A stretch of DNA of 64,000 nt, from positions 1-64,000 of the forward strand of contig NZ_JAKRGF010000007.1 in the NCBI RefSeq assembly GCF_022347685.1, in the 5' to 3' direction. The notes beneath the pieces are model-generated. The model saw nothing but the letters and a program-made list of their open reading frames with translations. It did not search any database and was not told where the DNA came from. This document shows positions 51,919-61,534 of this stretch, piece after piece. The translations under genes were made by a program, and so were the position numbers. This stretch comes from Thalassobius sp. Cn5-15. Lineage in GTDB: Bacteria > Pseudomonadota > Alphaproteobacteria > Rhodobacterales > Rhodobacteraceae. Numbering within the stretch: position 1 is the stretch's first letter; each line of letters opens with the position of its first letter.

Positions 51919-51976
51919 TCTTCTGTCGTTGTTAAATCCGATACTCGTTCTCTAGCGCCCAGCCCGAGTCGCCGCG

Positions 51977-51990
51977 CTGATGTGGATCAA
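51977..51990. promoter_or_regulatory. FNR/FnrL-like box upstream of ompW
   Basis: CTGAT-GTGG-ATCAA matches the TTGAT-N4-ATCAA consensus at 9 of 10 positions. It lies 59-72 bases before the ompW start codon on the minus strand, a sensible distance. OmpW genes of many bacteria are activated under low oxygen. Confidence 0.5.
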
Positions 51991-52009
51991 AAACTGCCAA
52001 AAATCGCGT

Positions 52010-52023
52010 TTGATCGAGGTCAA
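52010..52023. promoter_or_regulatory. Second FNR/FnrL-like box (between ompW and mccB)
   Basis: TTGAT-CGAG-GTCAA matches the same consensus at 9 of 10 positions. The two boxes are 33 bases apart, in the divergent region, and might act on ompW, on mccB or on both. Confidence 0.45.
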
Positions 52024-52133
52024 CTTATTAGGGACGCTGTCACACCCCGAAGGCGTCTCAGTCCCTGCGAAATCAGGTCACCCTTTCCCACTTGCCCCCC
52101 GTACCCCCGTTTCCAATCCTGTAGGAGCTTGCA

Positions 52134-53738
52134 ATGAAACTGAAATCCAACGCTTTGCCTTCCTCCGATGGGTTCAAGGCCAATGTGGCTGCGCATAAGG
52201 CGGCGCTGGCCCAGATCGCTGAGGCTGCCGATGCCGCGCGTCTGGGTGGTGGGGAGAGGGCGCGCGAACGTCATGAGGCCCGTGGTAAAATGCTGCCGCG
52301 CCGCCGCGTTGCTGACCTCCTCGACCCCGGATCACCTTTCCTGGAGGTGGGCGCGACAGCGGCGCATGGCATGTACGGTGACGCGGCCCCTGCCGCAGGC
52401 GTGATCGCAGGTATCGGACGTGTCAGCGGGGTGGATTGCATGATCGTCTGCAACGATGCCACCGTGAAAGGCGGCACGTATTTCCCGATGACGGTGAAAA
52501 AACACCTGCGCGCCCAAGAGATTGCCGAGGAAAACAACCTCCCCTGTATCTATCTGGTGGACAGCGGAGGCGCCAACCTGCCGCAACAGGATGAGGTGTT
52601 TCCTGACCGCGACCATTTTGGCCGGATCTTTTACAATCAGGCCAATATGTCGGCCAAGGGCATTCCCCAGATCGCCGTTGTGATGGGCAGCTGCACCGCT
52701 GGCGGCGCTTATGTGCCCGCGATGTCGGATGTGACCATTATTGTGAAGGAACAGGGCACCATCTTCCTCGCCGGTCCGCCCTTGGTGAAGGCCGCAACAG
52801 GTGAAGTTGTGAGTGCCGAGGATCTGGGCGGCGGCGATGTCCACACTCGCCTCTCCGGTGTCGCGGACTATCTGGCCGAAGATGACGCACATGCGTTGGC
52901 GCTAGCACGACGCGCCGTCAGCCACCTGAATCGCCGCCGTCCCGCCACTGTGGATTGGGCCTCGCCAGAGGAACCCGCCTATGATCCGTCGGAAATCTTC
53001 GGCGTTGTCCCCGGTGATCTGCGCACGCCCTATGACATCCGCGAAGTGATCGCGCGCACCGTCGATGGTTCGCGCTTTGACGAGTTCAAGCCGCGCTTTG
53101 GCGAAACGCTGGTCACAGGCTTTGCCCATATCAAGGGCTGCCCTGTTGGTATCATCGCCAACAATGGCGTCCTGTTTTCCGAGGCCGCGCAAAAAGGCGC
53201 GCATTTTGTCGAACTGTGCAGCCAGCGCAAAATCCCGCTGGTGTTTTTGCAAAACATCACCGGCTTCATGGTGGGCCGTAAGTACGAAAACGAAGGCATC
53301 GCCCGTCACGGCGCCAAGATGGTGACCGCCGTAGCCTCGACCAAAGTGCCGAAAATCACCATGCTGGTCGGCGGCTCTTTCGGTGCTGGCAACTACGGTA
53401 TGGCAGGCCGCGCCTATTCACCGCGCTTCCTATGGACATGGCCCAATTCCCGCATCTCCGTCATGGGCGGGGAACAGGCGGCAGGCGTTTTGGCGACGGT
53501 GAAACGCGACGGTATTGAGCGTCAGGGCGGCACTTGGTCAGCCGAGGAAGAGGCCGCCTTCAAACAGCCCACCATCGATATGTTCGAGGAGCAGAGCCAC
53601 CCGCTCTACGCCTCCGCCCGCCTGTGGGATGACGGTATCATCGACCCACGCAAAACCCGCGAGGTGCTGGCACTCTCCCTCTCCGCGGCTCTCAACGCCC
53701 CGATCGAAGAAACACGTTTCGGCGTGTTCCGCATGTAA
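52134..53738 (+). CDS. mccB: Methylcrotonyl-CoA carboxylase, carboxyltransferase (beta) subunit
   Basis: A 534-residue acyl-CoA carboxyltransferase that moves carboxyl from biotin to 3-methylcrotonyl-CoA. Crotonase-type fold: [74 protein letters not shown] and [24 protein letters not shown], ending with [15 protein letters not shown]. It is the usual 530-540 residue size. Followed by mccA after 78 bases that hold a repeat and hairpin. Confidence 0.95.
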   Translation: MKLKSNALPSSDGFKANVAAHKAALAQIAEAADAARLGGGERARERHEARGKMLPRRRVADLLDPGSPFLEVGATAAHGMYGDAAPAAGVIAGIGRVSGVDCMIVCNDATVKGGTYFPMTVKKHLRAQEIAEENNLPCIYLVDSGGANLPQQDEVFPDRDHFGRIFYNQANMSAKGIPQIAVVMGSCTAGGAYVPAMSDVTIIVKEQGTIFLAGPPLVKAATGEVVSAEDLGGGDVHTRLSGVADYLAEDDAHALALARRAVSHLNRRRPATVDWASPEEPAYDPSEIFGVVPGDLRTPYDIREVIARTVDGSRFDEFKPRFGETLVTGFAHIKGCPVGIIANNGVLFSEAAQKGAHFVELCSQRKIPLVFLQNITGFMVGRKYENEGIARHGAKMVTAVASTKVPKITMLVGGSFGAGNYGMAGRAYSPRFLWTWPNSRISVMGGEQAAGVLATVKRDGIERQGGTWSAEEEAAFKQPTIDMFEEQSHPLYASARLWDDGIIDPRKTREVLALSLSAALNAPIEETRFGVFRM

Positions 53739-53747
53739 CCCATTGTT

Positions 53748-53760
53748 CCAAAATATCCCC
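53748..53760. repeat. Dispersed intergenic repeat core, copy 2 (inverted)
   Basis: CCAAAATATCCCC, the reverse complement of copy 1 at 48319-48331. It is followed at 53768-53786 by the GC stem CGGGGGCA/TGCCCCCG, which may shape the mccB-mccA message. Confidence 0.45.
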
Positions 53761-53816
53761 GGGGGTCCGGGGGCAGGCTGCCCCCGCTCCGACCTTTGCC
53801 AAAAAGGACGCCGTAT

Positions 53817-55751
53817 ATGTTTACCAAAATCCTGATCGCCAACCGGGGCGAAATTGCCTGCCGCGTTATGGAAACCGCCCGTGCCTTGGGGGTGCAGACC
53901 GTTGCTGTCTATTCCACCGCAGATGCGGCGGCGAAACATGTGGCCATGGCGGATGAGGCCGTGCTGATCGGCACCGGACCCGCGCCGGCGGACAGTTACC
54001 TGATGGGCGACGAAATTATCGCAGCGGCGAAATCAACCGGTGCGCAGGCGATCCATCCAGGCTATGGCTTCCTCAGCGAGAACCCTGAATTTGTTGATGC
54101 GGTGGAGGCGGCGGGGTTGACCTTTGTCGGTCCCTCGGCCTCAGCCATCCGCGCGATGGGTCTGAAGGACGCAGCCAAGGCCCTGATGGAGGAGGCAGGC
54201 GTTCCTGTCGTCCCCGGTTATCACGGCACCAATCAGGATGCGGATTTCCTTGCTGAGCAAGCGTCAGAGATCGGCTACCCCGTGCTGATCAAGGCCGTGG
54301 CAGGCGGTGGTGGCAAGGGCATGCGCTTGGTTGAGGCGGCAGAGGATTTCGCCGATGCTTTGGCCAGTGCACGAGGAGAAGCGCAGACTGCTTTTGGTAA
54401 TCCGGATTGCCTGATCGAAAAATACATCCAAAAACCCCGCCATATCGAAGTGCAGGTTTTTGGCGATGGCACCCGCGCGGTGCATTTGTATGAACGTGAC
54501 TGCTCGCTACAGCGTCGCCACCAAAAGGTAATCGAGGAAGCCCCAGCGCCCGGCATGACCGAAGAGATGCGCGCAGCGATGGGTAATGCCGCTGTCCGGG
54601 CGGCAGAGGCGATCGGGTATAAGGGCGCTGGTACGGTCGAGTTTATCGTTGATGGATCGAACGGCCTGCGCCCTGATGGGTTCTGGTTCATGGAAATGAA
54701 CACCCGCCTGCAGGTGGAACATCCCGTCACAGAACTGGTCACAGGCGTTGATCTGGTCGACTGGCAGCTGCGCGTCGCTGCTGGCGAGGCGCTGCCAATG
54801 GCGCAGGATCAGATCCCGCTGATCGGCCACGCCTTTGAGGCCCGTCTTTATGCCGAAGATGTGTCGAAGGGCTTTCTGCCCGCGACCGGCACACTCAGCC
54901 ATCTCAGCTTCCCCGTACTGGCGCGCGCCGACAGCGGCGTGCGGGCAGGGGACACGATCAGCCCGTGGTATGACCCGATGATTGCCAAGGTGATCGTGCA
55001 TGGTCCCAGCCGTGCGGCGGCGTTGTCGCGTTTGTCGGCGGCACTTGATCAGACACAGGTTGCAGGGACGGTGACAAATCTTGCCTTCCTTGGTGCGCTG
55101 GCCGCCGATCCGGCCTTTGCTGCGGGCGACGTGGACACCGGCCTGATCGCGCGGGAGATTGACGCGTTGGTCGCAGCGCCCGAGGTAACGTCCGTGCACA
55201 AGGCCGCCGCCGCACAGGCTGCACTTGGGCTGGCGCAGACGGAGTGGGACAGCGGATTCACCCTATGGGGCCCGCTGCGTCAATCGGTGACACTGGCCCA
55301 TGGAGAAGAAGACGTCATCGCAACGGTTGAGGTGCGCGCCGATGATCTGCAACATTGGGATGTGGGGGGCGCCCAGATTGTCTGCACGCGTGTAAACGGT
55401 CAGTGGCTGGCTGACGGAAAACGACTGCCTGATGTGGCGCTGGCGGGCGACGCGATCACGGTCTTCGCAGGCTACGGCCTCAGCTTCACCCGCATTGATC
55501 CGCTGGATCAGGCGAGCGCGGCAGCAGGGGACGGCAATGTGATTGAGGCCCCGATGCCCGGACTGGTCAAAGCGGTCTTTGCACGCGCGGGCCAAGAGGT
55601 GAAGGAAGGCGATCGTCTGGCCATTCTGGAGGCGATGAAGATGGAACATTCCCTGCTGGCCGCCCGTGACGGTGTGGTGGCAGAAGTGATGGCAAGCGAA
55701 GGCGATCAGGTCGAGGCAGGCGCCGCGCTGATCCAGTTGGAAGACGCGTGA
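53817..55751 (+). CDS. mccA: Methylcrotonyl-CoA carboxylase, biotin-containing (alpha) subunit
   Basis: A 644-residue subunit with biotin carboxylase (MFTKILIANRGEIACRVM, AVAGGGGKGMRLV, RDCSLQRRHQKVIEE, EMNTRLQVEHPVTE), the BT linker domain and a C-terminal biotinyl domain with EAMKMEHS (biotin Lys near 608). With mccB it makes 3-methylglutaconyl-CoA. Start at 53817; a frame from 53796 has no start signal. Confidence 0.96.
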   Translation: MFTKILIANRGEIACRVMETARALGVQTVAVYSTADAAAKHVAMADEAVLIGTGPAPADSYLMGDEIIAAAKSTGAQAIHPGYGFLSENPEFVDAVEAAGLTFVGPSASAIRAMGLKDAAKALMEEAGVPVVPGYHGTNQDADFLAEQASEIGYPVLIKAVAGGGGKGMRLVEAAEDFADALASARGEAQTAFGNPDCLIEKYIQKPRHIEVQVFGDGTRAVHLYERDCSLQRRHQKVIEEAPAPGMTEEMRAAMGNAAVRAAEAIGYKGAGTVEFIVDGSNGLRPDGFWFMEMNTRLQVEHPVTELVTGVDLVDWQLRVAAGEALPMAQDQIPLIGHAFEARLYAEDVSKGFLPATGTLSHLSFPVLARADSGVRAGDTISPWYDPMIAKVIVHGPSRAAALSRLSAALDQTQVAGTVTNLAFLGALAADPAFAAGDVDTGLIAREIDALVAAPEVTSVHKAAAAQAALGLAQTEWDSGFTLWGPLRQSVTLAHGEEDVIATVEVRADDLQHWDVGGAQIVCTRVNGQWLADGKRLPDVALAGDAITVFAGYGLSFTRIDPLDQASAAAGDGNVIEAPMPGLVKAVFARAGQEVKEGDRLAILEAMKMEHSLLAARDGVVAEVMASEGDQVEAGAALIQLEDA

Positions 55752-55765
55752 GAGAGGACAAAGTG

Positions 55766-56440
55766 ATGACAGAGGCCAAACCAATCCTACACTCCATTGC
55801 CGGTAGCCGATCGTTTCGTGTCCTTTGGTTGCTTTGCGAGCTTGGCGTCGACGTTGACCTGCAGCCCTATCAGATCACCGATGGTTCCCTTCAGCAGGAC
55901 GCGTTCAAGGTGCTGTCGCCAGCGCGGCGCGTTCCTGCCTTGGAAATTGACGGCATCACGCTGATCGAAAGTGGCGCAACCGTGCAGTATCTTTGTGAAA
56001 CGCGCATGGGCCACAGCCTGATGCCTGCCGTTGGCGATCCTGAACGGGCCGAATGGCTGCAATGGATTCACTATTCCGAAACCCTTGGGGTGGCGATCCA
56101 GAACCTCAACATGCAGCACCTGTTCCTGCCTGATCCTGCGATGCGCTCGATCCCGGTGATGGGCATTGAAACCAAACGCTTGGCCATCGCGCTTAAGGCG
56201 CTGGAGGCAAGGTTGGCGGATGGGCGTGACTTTCTTTTGGCTTCGGGATTCTCTAGCGCGGACGTTATGATGGGCTTCACCGTCACGGCGGCATCGCATT
56301 ACGTGCACTTTGATGCTTTCCCCCGTCTTGTCGCTTATCAGGACCGGCTGGCAGAGCGTCCCGCCTACCGCCAAGCGCAGCAGATGGAAGGGCCGCAGCA
56401 GTTCTATACCCGCGATTTTTATGAGCTACCGCAGGGGTGA
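55766..56440 (+). CDS. Glutathione S-transferase-family protein
   Basis: A 224-residue GST-like protein: thioredoxin-fold N-terminus (ILHSIAGSRSFRVLWLLCELGVDVDL, with ARRVPALEIDG and LIESGATVQYL, the usual ES pair) followed by an all-helical C-terminal domain (DFLLASGFSSADVMMGFTV). Its Ser in AGSRSF suggests a Ser-type enzyme. Start at 55766 (ATG; AGAGG nine bases upstream); a GTG at 55748 overlaps the mccA stop. Its place inside the leucine cluster hints at handling a reactive enoyl-CoA by-product. Confidence 0.85.
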   Translation: MTEAKPILHSIAGSRSFRVLWLLCELGVDVDLQPYQITDGSLQQDAFKVLSPARRVPALEIDGITLIESGATVQYLCETRMGHSLMPAVGDPERAEWLQWIHYSETLGVAIQNLNMQHLFLPDPAMRSIPVMGIETKRLAIALKALEARLADGRDFLLASGFSSADVMMGFTVTAASHYVHFDAFPRLVAYQDRLAERPAYRQAQQMEGPQQFYTRDFYELPQG

Positions 56441-56444
56441 TCTG

Positions 56445-57299
56445 ATGACAAAACAGGTAGAGATTTTTGAGGTCGGTCCGCGCGACGGCTTGCAGAATGA
56501 AAAGCGTCAGATCCCGACGGCAGAGAAAGTGGCGCTTGTTGATTGCCTCAGCCGCGCTGGGTTTCGCCGCATTGAAATTGCCAGTTTCGTCAGCCCCAAA
56601 TGGGTGCCGCAGATGGCGGATAGTGCTGAGGTACTGGCCGGCATCAGCCGTGCATCAGGTGTATCCTATGCCGCGCTGACGCCGAACCTGCGCGGGTTTC
56701 AAGGCGCGGTTGCTGCTGATGCGGATGAGGTGGCGATATTTGGCTCCGCCTCAGAAGGGTTTTCACGCGCAAATATCAATGCCTCCATCGCCGAAAGCAT
56801 TGAGCGGTTTGTCCCGGTTGCTGAGGCTGCGCGTGCTGCAGGCATTCCGATGCGCGGCTATGTCAGCTGCGTTACGGACTGTCCGTATGATGGGGCCGTT
56901 GATCCGTCCGAGGTGGCGCGTGTGGCAGAGGCGCTGCTGGCGCTGGGGTGCTATGAAATCTCACTTGGGGATACAATTGGGCAGGCCACGCCTGAGAGGA
57001 TCGCCGCGATGCTGGACGCGGTGCAGCGGGTGGTGCCAGCGGACAAACTGGCGGGACATTATCATGACACCGCTGGGAGGGCGCTCGACAATATCGAGGC
57101 CTCGCTTGATATGGGGGTCCGGGTGTTCGACGCCGCCGTCGGTGGTCTTGGCGGTTGCCCCTATGCGCCTGGCGCGGCGGGCAATGTCGCGACCGAAGGC
57201 GTTGCGCGGCGGCTGGCGGATCTGGGGTATCACACCGGCCTTGATTTGGATGTCATCGAACAGGCGGCTGAAATGGCGCGCCAGATGCGGATTGAGTGA
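56445..57299 (+). CDS. hmgL: Hydroxymethylglutaryl-CoA lyase
   Basis: A 284-residue TIM-barrel lyase that splits HMG-CoA into acetyl-CoA and acetoacetate, the final step of leucine breakdown. Seen: VGPRDGLQNEKRQIPTAEKVALVD, IEIASFVSPKWVPQMADS, MRGYVSCVTDCPYDG, LGDTIGQATPERIAAML, LAGHYHDTAGRALDNI and GGLGGCPYAPGAAGNVATEG with the catalytic Cys in CPYAPGA. Start at 56445 (MTKQVEIFEV), four bases after the GST stop. Confidence 0.96.
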   Translation: MTKQVEIFEVGPRDGLQNEKRQIPTAEKVALVDCLSRAGFRRIEIASFVSPKWVPQMADSAEVLAGISRASGVSYAALTPNLRGFQGAVAADADEVAIFGSASEGFSRANINASIAESIERFVPVAEAARAAGIPMRGYVSCVTDCPYDGAVDPSEVARVAEALLALGCYEISLGDTIGQATPERIAAMLDAVQRVVPADKLAGHYHDTAGRALDNIEASLDMGVRVFDAAVGGLGGCPYAPGAAGNVATEGVARRLADLGYHTGLDLDVIEQAAEMARQMRIE

Positions 57300-57317
57300 G
57301 TGGGTAGCGGCAGCAGC

Positions 57318-58112
57318 ATGAGCGATTTTGAAACCATTGAGATTGAGCGCGACCCGCGTGGGGTGGCAACCCTTTGGCTGGCGCGTGAAGCAAAGCATAA
57401 CGCGATGTCGGCCCAGATGATTGCCGAGTTGCACAAGGCGGCTGACCTTTTGGGCGACGACGACAGCGTGCGGGTTGTGGTGCTGGCGGCGCGTGGGCCG
57501 TCGTTCTGTGCAGGCGGTGATCTGGGCTGGATGCGCCAGCAGTTCGAGGCCACCCCAGAGGTGCGCAAGGCTGAGGCCGGCACGCTGGCCTATATGCTGC
57601 AGGCGCTTAACACGCTGCCCAAACCATTGATCGGGCGGTTGCAGGGCAATGCCTTTGGCGGCGGTGTTGGTCTGGCGTCGGTTTGTGATGTGGCGATTGG
57701 CGTTGATAGCCTGATGATGGGGCTGACAGAAACGCGTCTGGGGCTGATCCCCGCCACCATCGGTCCTTATGTTTGCGCCCGCATGGGCGAGGCACGGGCG
57801 CGTCGTGTCTTTATGTCTGCCCGTCGGTTCGGCGCGGCGGAGGCGGTGGATCTGGGCCTGTTGGCACGGGCTGTTCCGGCGGAAGAGCTGGACGCAGCGG
57901 TGGAGGCGGAGGTTGTCCCCTATCTTGACTGTGCGCCCGGTGCGGTGGCACGGGCCAAGGCCCTGTTGCGCACATTGGGGCCGCAAATTGATCAGGCGGT
58001 GATCGCGCACACCATCGACCAACTGGCGGAATGCTGGCAGGGGGCCGAAGCACCGGAGGGCATCGGTGCCTTCTTTGAAAAGCGTAAACCCAGCTGGCAG
58101 GGAGAAGTCTGA
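57318..58112 (+). CDS. Methylglutaconyl-CoA hydratase-like (enoyl-CoA hydratase family)
   Basis: A 264-residue crotonase: oxyanion-hole motifs EAKHNAMSAQM and ARGPSFCAGGDLGWM, and GNAFGGGVGLASVCDVAIG, with the second acidic region LTETRLGLIPATIGPYVCARMG. By gene neighbourhood it hydrates 3-methylglutaconyl-CoA to HMG-CoA, between mccAB and hmgL. Start at 57318 (MSDFETIEIERD). The order of the genes (ivd, ligase, mccB, mccA, gst, hmgL, hydratase) gives the whole route from isovaleryl-CoA to acetoacetate. Confidence 0.9.
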   Translation: MSDFETIEIERDPRGVATLWLAREAKHNAMSAQMIAELHKAADLLGDDDSVRVVVLAARGPSFCAGGDLGWMRQQFEATPEVRKAEAGTLAYMLQALNTLPKPLIGRLQGNAFGGGVGLASVCDVAIGVDSLMMGLTETRLGLIPATIGPYVCARMGEARARRVFMSARRFGAAEAVDLGLLARAVPAEELDAAVEAEVVPYLDCAPGAVARAKALLRTLGPQIDQAVIAHTIDQLAECWQGAEAPEGIGAFFEKRKPSWQGEV

Positions 58113-58124
58113 AAACAGCGCCGG

Positions 58125-58148
58125 GATCACCGTAAAATAACGGTGATC
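58125..58148 (+). terminator. Hairpin after the leucine cluster
   Basis: Nine perfect pairs GATCACCGT/ACGGTGATC (58125-58133 with 58140-58148) around AAAATA, 13 bases past the last stop codon. No T tract, so termination may depend on Rho. Confidence 0.45.
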
Positions 58149-58513
58149 AGCGATTTGGGGAAGGGCGGAATTGCAGGAATTTGAGCTGATTCCCTTTCCT
58201 TAGGATTCGCGTCGGAAAACGGCGTTGTTGCCTGTTAGCGCCACAATGAAACATTTCTGCGAAATACATGTTCTGTAAAAAGTTAATCCCGCGGAGTTGA
58301 TTTCGGGTGCCCGGGGTGCAGATTGGGAAATTGACCGCCTTTAAAACAAGGGTTGTGTGCATTTGTATACCGCCTATCGGTGTGCAAAAACGACATGAAT
58401 ATAAAGTCTGAAAAAGCCTCCACTCGGTTGACCCTGCCTGCCTCGCAGGAGTAAACCGTGCCAAAGATATAGCAGCCTACTGACTGCGCGGATCGCGCAT
58501 GAAAGGAGCCACA
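58149..58513. other. 365-base upstream region of the nuo operon
   Basis: Non-coding. TTGACC words (58331, 58428) could be -35 boxes, but no good -10 partner was found at the right spacing. It presumably holds the nuo promoter and leader. Confidence 0.45.
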
Positions 58514-58879
58514 GTGGAAGACATGCTGAGGGAATACCTTCCCATCCTCGTCTTTTTGGCCATCGCAATTGCTCTTGGCCTCGTTCTTATTCTTGCCGCC
58601 GTTGTTCTGGCCGTCCGAAACCCGGACCCGGAAAAGGTCTCTGCCTACGAGTGTGGTTTTAACGCCTTTGATGATGCACGGATGAAGTTTGATGTGCGCT
58701 TCTATCTGGTGTCGATCCTGTTCATCATTTTTGATTTGGAAATCGCTTTCCTCTTTCCCTGGGCCGTCGCGTTCAAGGACATCTCGATGGTGGGTTTCTG
58801 GTCGATGATGGTGTTTCTTGCCGTGCTGACAGCTGGTTTTGCATATGAGTGGAAGAAGGGGGCTCTGGAATGGGAGTGA
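58514..58879 (+). CDS. nuoA: NADH-quinone oxidoreductase subunit A
   Basis: A 121-residue membrane subunit with three membrane helices; [49 protein letters not shown] is the family signature (the Cys-containing loop near the quinone site). I chose the GTG at 58514 ([12 protein letters not shown]), because AAAGGAG lies five bases upstream and the Rhodobacter subunit starts the same way; ATG at 58523 is too far from it. First gene of the nuo operon. Confidence 0.96.
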   Translation: MEDMLREYLPILVFLAIAIALGLVLILAAVVLAVRNPDPEKVSAYECGFNAFDDARMKFDVRFYLVSILFIIFDLEIAFLFPWAVAFKDISMVGFWSMMVFLAVLTAGFAYEWKKGALEWE

Positions 58880-59403
58880 TGGCCGGACATAACACCGCCG
58901 GGTTCGACCGTGAGGTTGCCACCCAGGAGCTGAACCGTGAGCTGCAGGATAAAGGCTTTCTGCTCACAACGGCTGAGGATCTGATCAACTGGGGCCGCAC
59001 AGGCTCTTTGCACTGGATGACTTTCGGTCTGGCCTGTTGTGCGGTTGAAATGATGCACACCTCTATGCCGCGTTATGACGCTGAACGTTTCGGTATCGCC
59101 CCGCGTGCCTCCCCGCGTCAGTCGGACGTGATGATCGTGGCGGGTACGCTGACCAATAAAATGGCACCGGCGCTGCGCAAGGTTTACGACCAGATGCCAG
59201 AACCGCGCTACGTGATCTCTATGGGGTCCTGCGCCAACGGTGGCGGCTATTACCACTATAGCTATTCGGTTGTGCGCGGCTGTGATCGCGTGGTGCCCGT
59301 GGACATTTACGTGCCCGGCTGCCCGCCCACTGCTGAGGCACTGCTGTATGGTCTGATGCAGCTGCAACGCAAAATCCGCCGCACTGGCACCATCGCACGC
59401 TAA
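58879..59403 (+). CDS. nuoB: NADH-quinone oxidoreductase subunit B
   Basis: A 174-residue subunit that holds the terminal 4Fe-4S cluster N2: [19 protein letters not shown] and [15 protein letters not shown] bring the four Cys ligands. ATG at 58879 overlaps the nuoA stop by one base (an ATG at 58870 is an alternative). Confidence 0.96.
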   Translation: MAGHNTAGFDREVATQELNRELQDKGFLLTTAEDLINWGRTGSLHWMTFGLACCAVEMMHTSMPRYDAERFGIAPRASPRQSDVMIVAGTLTNKMAPALRKVYDQMPEPRYVISMGSCANGGGYYHYSYSVVRGCDRVVPVDIYVPGCPPTAEALLYGLMQLQRKIRRTGTIAR

Positions 59404-59424
59404 AGCGACGGGAAGGACAAGAAC

Positions 59425-60042
59425 ATGAGTGACGCTCTGAAAGATCTGGCCGGCCACCTTGAGCTGAAGCGCCCCGATTGCGTGCTAAGCTGGGATATTG
59501 CCTACGGCGAACTGACCGTGGATGTGGCCCCTGCTAACATCGCGGGCTTTGTTGATTTTCTGAAGGCAGACCCGACCTGTAAGTTCTCCAGCCTTGTGGA
59601 CATCACTGCTGTGGACTACCCCGAGCGGGCGAAACGGTTTGACGTCGTCTACCACTTCCTGTCGATGTATCAGAACCACCGCATCCGTTTGCGTGTGTCG
59701 ATCCGCGAAGAAGAGGTTGTGCCCTCGATCGTGTCTGTTCACCCCTCGGCCAACTGGTTCGAGCGTGAGGTGTTTGACATGTTCGGCATCATCTTCTCCG
59801 GTCACCCGGACCTGCGCCGGATCCTGACGGACTATGGCTTCCGTGGCTATCCGCTGCGCAAGGACTTTCCGACCACCGGTTACACTGAAGTGCGCTACGA
59901 CGAAGAGCTGAAGCGCGTGGTCTATGAACCTGTGAAGCTGGTTCAGGAATACCGTCAGTTTGATTTCATGAGCCCGTGGGAAGGTGCAAACTACATCCTG
60001 CCCGGTGACGAAAAAGTTGATGAGAAAGGGGAGGCGAAATGA
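59425..60042 (+). CDS. nuoC: NADH-quinone oxidoreductase subunit C
   Basis: A 205-residue peripheral-arm subunit of the 30-kDa type: [28 protein letters not shown], then [41 protein letters not shown], the family signature. Separate from nuoD here (not fused). Its stop overlaps the nuoD start. Confidence 0.96.
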   Translation: MSDALKDLAGHLELKRPDCVLSWDIAYGELTVDVAPANIAGFVDFLKADPTCKFSSLVDITAVDYPERAKRFDVVYHFLSMYQNHRIRLRVSIREEEVVPSIVSVHPSANWFEREVFDMFGIIFSGHPDLRRILTDYGFRGYPLRKDFPTTGYTEVRYDEELKRVVYEPVKLVQEYRQFDFMSPWEGANYILPGDEKVDEKGEAK

Positions 60043-61256
60043 TGGACGGCTCCAAAGGTTTCGACGACGCCCTGACCGGCGAACAGAAGATCCGCAACTT
60101 CAACATCAACTTTGGCCCGCAGCACCCTGCGGCTCACGGCGTGCTGCGTCTGGTTCTGGAGTTGGACGGCGAGATTGTGGAACGTTGCGATCCGCACATC
60201 GGCCTGTTGCACCGTGGCACCGAAAAGCTGATGGAAAGCCGCACCTATCTGCAGAACCTGCCGTATCTGGACCGCCTCGACTACGTGGCGCCGATGAATC
60301 AGGAACATGCCTGGTGTCTGGCGATTGAGAAACTGACCGGTGTTGAAGTGCCCCGGCGCGCCCAGTTGATCCGCGTTCTGTTTTGCGAAATCGGTCGCGT
60401 GCTGAACCATCTGCTGAACGTGACCACGCAAGCGATGGACGTTGGTGCGCTGACCCCGCCGCTTTGGGGATTTGAAGAGCGTGAGAAGCTGATGGTGTTT
60501 TATGAACGTGCCTGTGGCGCACGTCTGCACGCCAACTATTTCCGCCCCGGTGGTGTACATCAGGATATCACGGACAAGCTGATCGACGACATCGAAGAGT
60601 GGTGCATCGAATTCCCCGCCGTGCTGGAAGACATCGACGGCCTGCTGACCGAAAACCGCATTTTCAAACAGCGTAACGCCGACATTGGTGTTGTGACGGA
60701 ACAGGAAATCCTTGATTGGGGGTTCTCCGGCGTGATGGTGCGCGGATCTGGTCTGGCATGGGATCTGCGTCGTTCTCAGCCCTATGAATGCTATGACGAG
60801 TTTGACTTCCAGATTCCTGTTGGCAAAAACGGCGACTGCTATGACCGTTACCTCTGCCGTATGGAAGAGATGCGCCAGTCCGTTTCGATCATTCGTCAGG
60901 CCATCGTGAAACTGCGCGAAACCCCCGGTGACGTGCTGGCCCGTGGCAAGCTGACCCCGCCGAAACGTGGTGAGATGAAGACCTCGATGGAGGCGCTGAT
61001 CCACCACTTCAAACTCTACACCGAAGGTTTCCATGTGCCTGAGGGGGAGGTTTACGCCGCCGTGGAGGCGCCCAAAGGTGAATTTGGCGTCTACATCAAA
61101 TCTGACGGCAGTAACAAACCCTACCGCGCCAAACTCCGCGCGCCTGGCTTCCTGCACCTGCAGGCGATGGATCATGTCGCAACCGGCCACCAGCTGGCCG
61201 ATGTGGCCGCGATCATCGGCACCATGGATGTGGTGTTCGGGGAGATTGACCGCTGA
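60039..61256 (+). CDS. nuoD: NADH-quinone oxidoreductase subunit D
   Basis: A 405-residue 49-kDa-type subunit lining the quinone cavity: [75 protein letters not shown] and [20 protein letters not shown] ending. Start at 60039 or 60042 (two ATG in a row); both overlap nuoC. Order nuoA-B-C-D follows the usual set. Confidence 0.96.
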   Translation: MMDGSKGFDDALTGEQKIRNFNINFGPQHPAAHGVLRLVLELDGEIVERCDPHIGLLHRGTEKLMESRTYLQNLPYLDRLDYVAPMNQEHAWCLAIEKLTGVEVPRRAQLIRVLFCEIGRVLNHLLNVTTQAMDVGALTPPLWGFEEREKLMVFYERACGARLHANYFRPGGVHQDITDKLIDDIEEWCIEFPAVLEDIDGLLTENRIFKQRNADIGVVTEQEILDWGFSGVMVRGSGLAWDLRRSQPYECYDEFDFQIPVGKNGDCYDRYLCRMEEMRQSVSIIRQAIVKLRETPGDVLARGKLTPPKRGEMKTSMEALIHHFKLYTEGFHVPEGEVYAAVEAPKGEFGVYIKSDGSNKPYRAKLRAPGFLHLQAMDHVATGHQLADVAAIIGTMDVVFGEIDR

Positions 61257-61534
61257 TGTTGAAGAAATCTGTAACGCTCGTCGCGCTGATCCCGCTGCTG
61301 GCCGCCTGCGGTCTGCCGCAGGGCCTGAACCAACAGGATGTCCTTGCTTATGAAGCCGCTGTGGCCTCTGTGGGCTGCGTGATGCGGGTTGAATCCGATT
61401 ACCTGCCGGTGGAGCTGCAAACAGGCTTCACCCGCGAACAGGTGATCGGGCTAACAGAATATGAACTCGCCAAGGGCAATGCTGTGAAGCTTGACAATGG
61501 CGGGGTGAAACTTACGATCGGAGCCTGTGCCTGA
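61256..61534 (+). CDS. Small lipoprotein inside the nuo operon
   Basis: A 92-residue predicted lipoprotein: [23 protein letters not shown] has a lipobox with Cys19. The mature 74 residues contain two further Cys (GCVMRVES and IGACA) and resemble nothing named. It overlaps both nuoD (TGATG) and nuoE (TGATG), so translation is coupled on both sides, which argues that it works with complex I, for example as an assembly or periplasmic partner. It is not one of the 14 standard subunits. Confidence 0.85.
   Translation: MLKKSVTLVALIPLLAACGLPQGLNQQDVLAYEAAVASVGCVMRVESDYLPVELQTGFTREQVIGLTEYELAKGNAVKLDNGGVKLTIGACA

Noticed and set aside
56961-58130. Minus-strand frame (389 residues) opposite hmgL and the hydratase
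   Set aside because: Spans two genuine genes and their junction.
59991-61190. Minus-strand frame (399 residues) opposite nuoD
   Set aside because: Shadow of nuoD.
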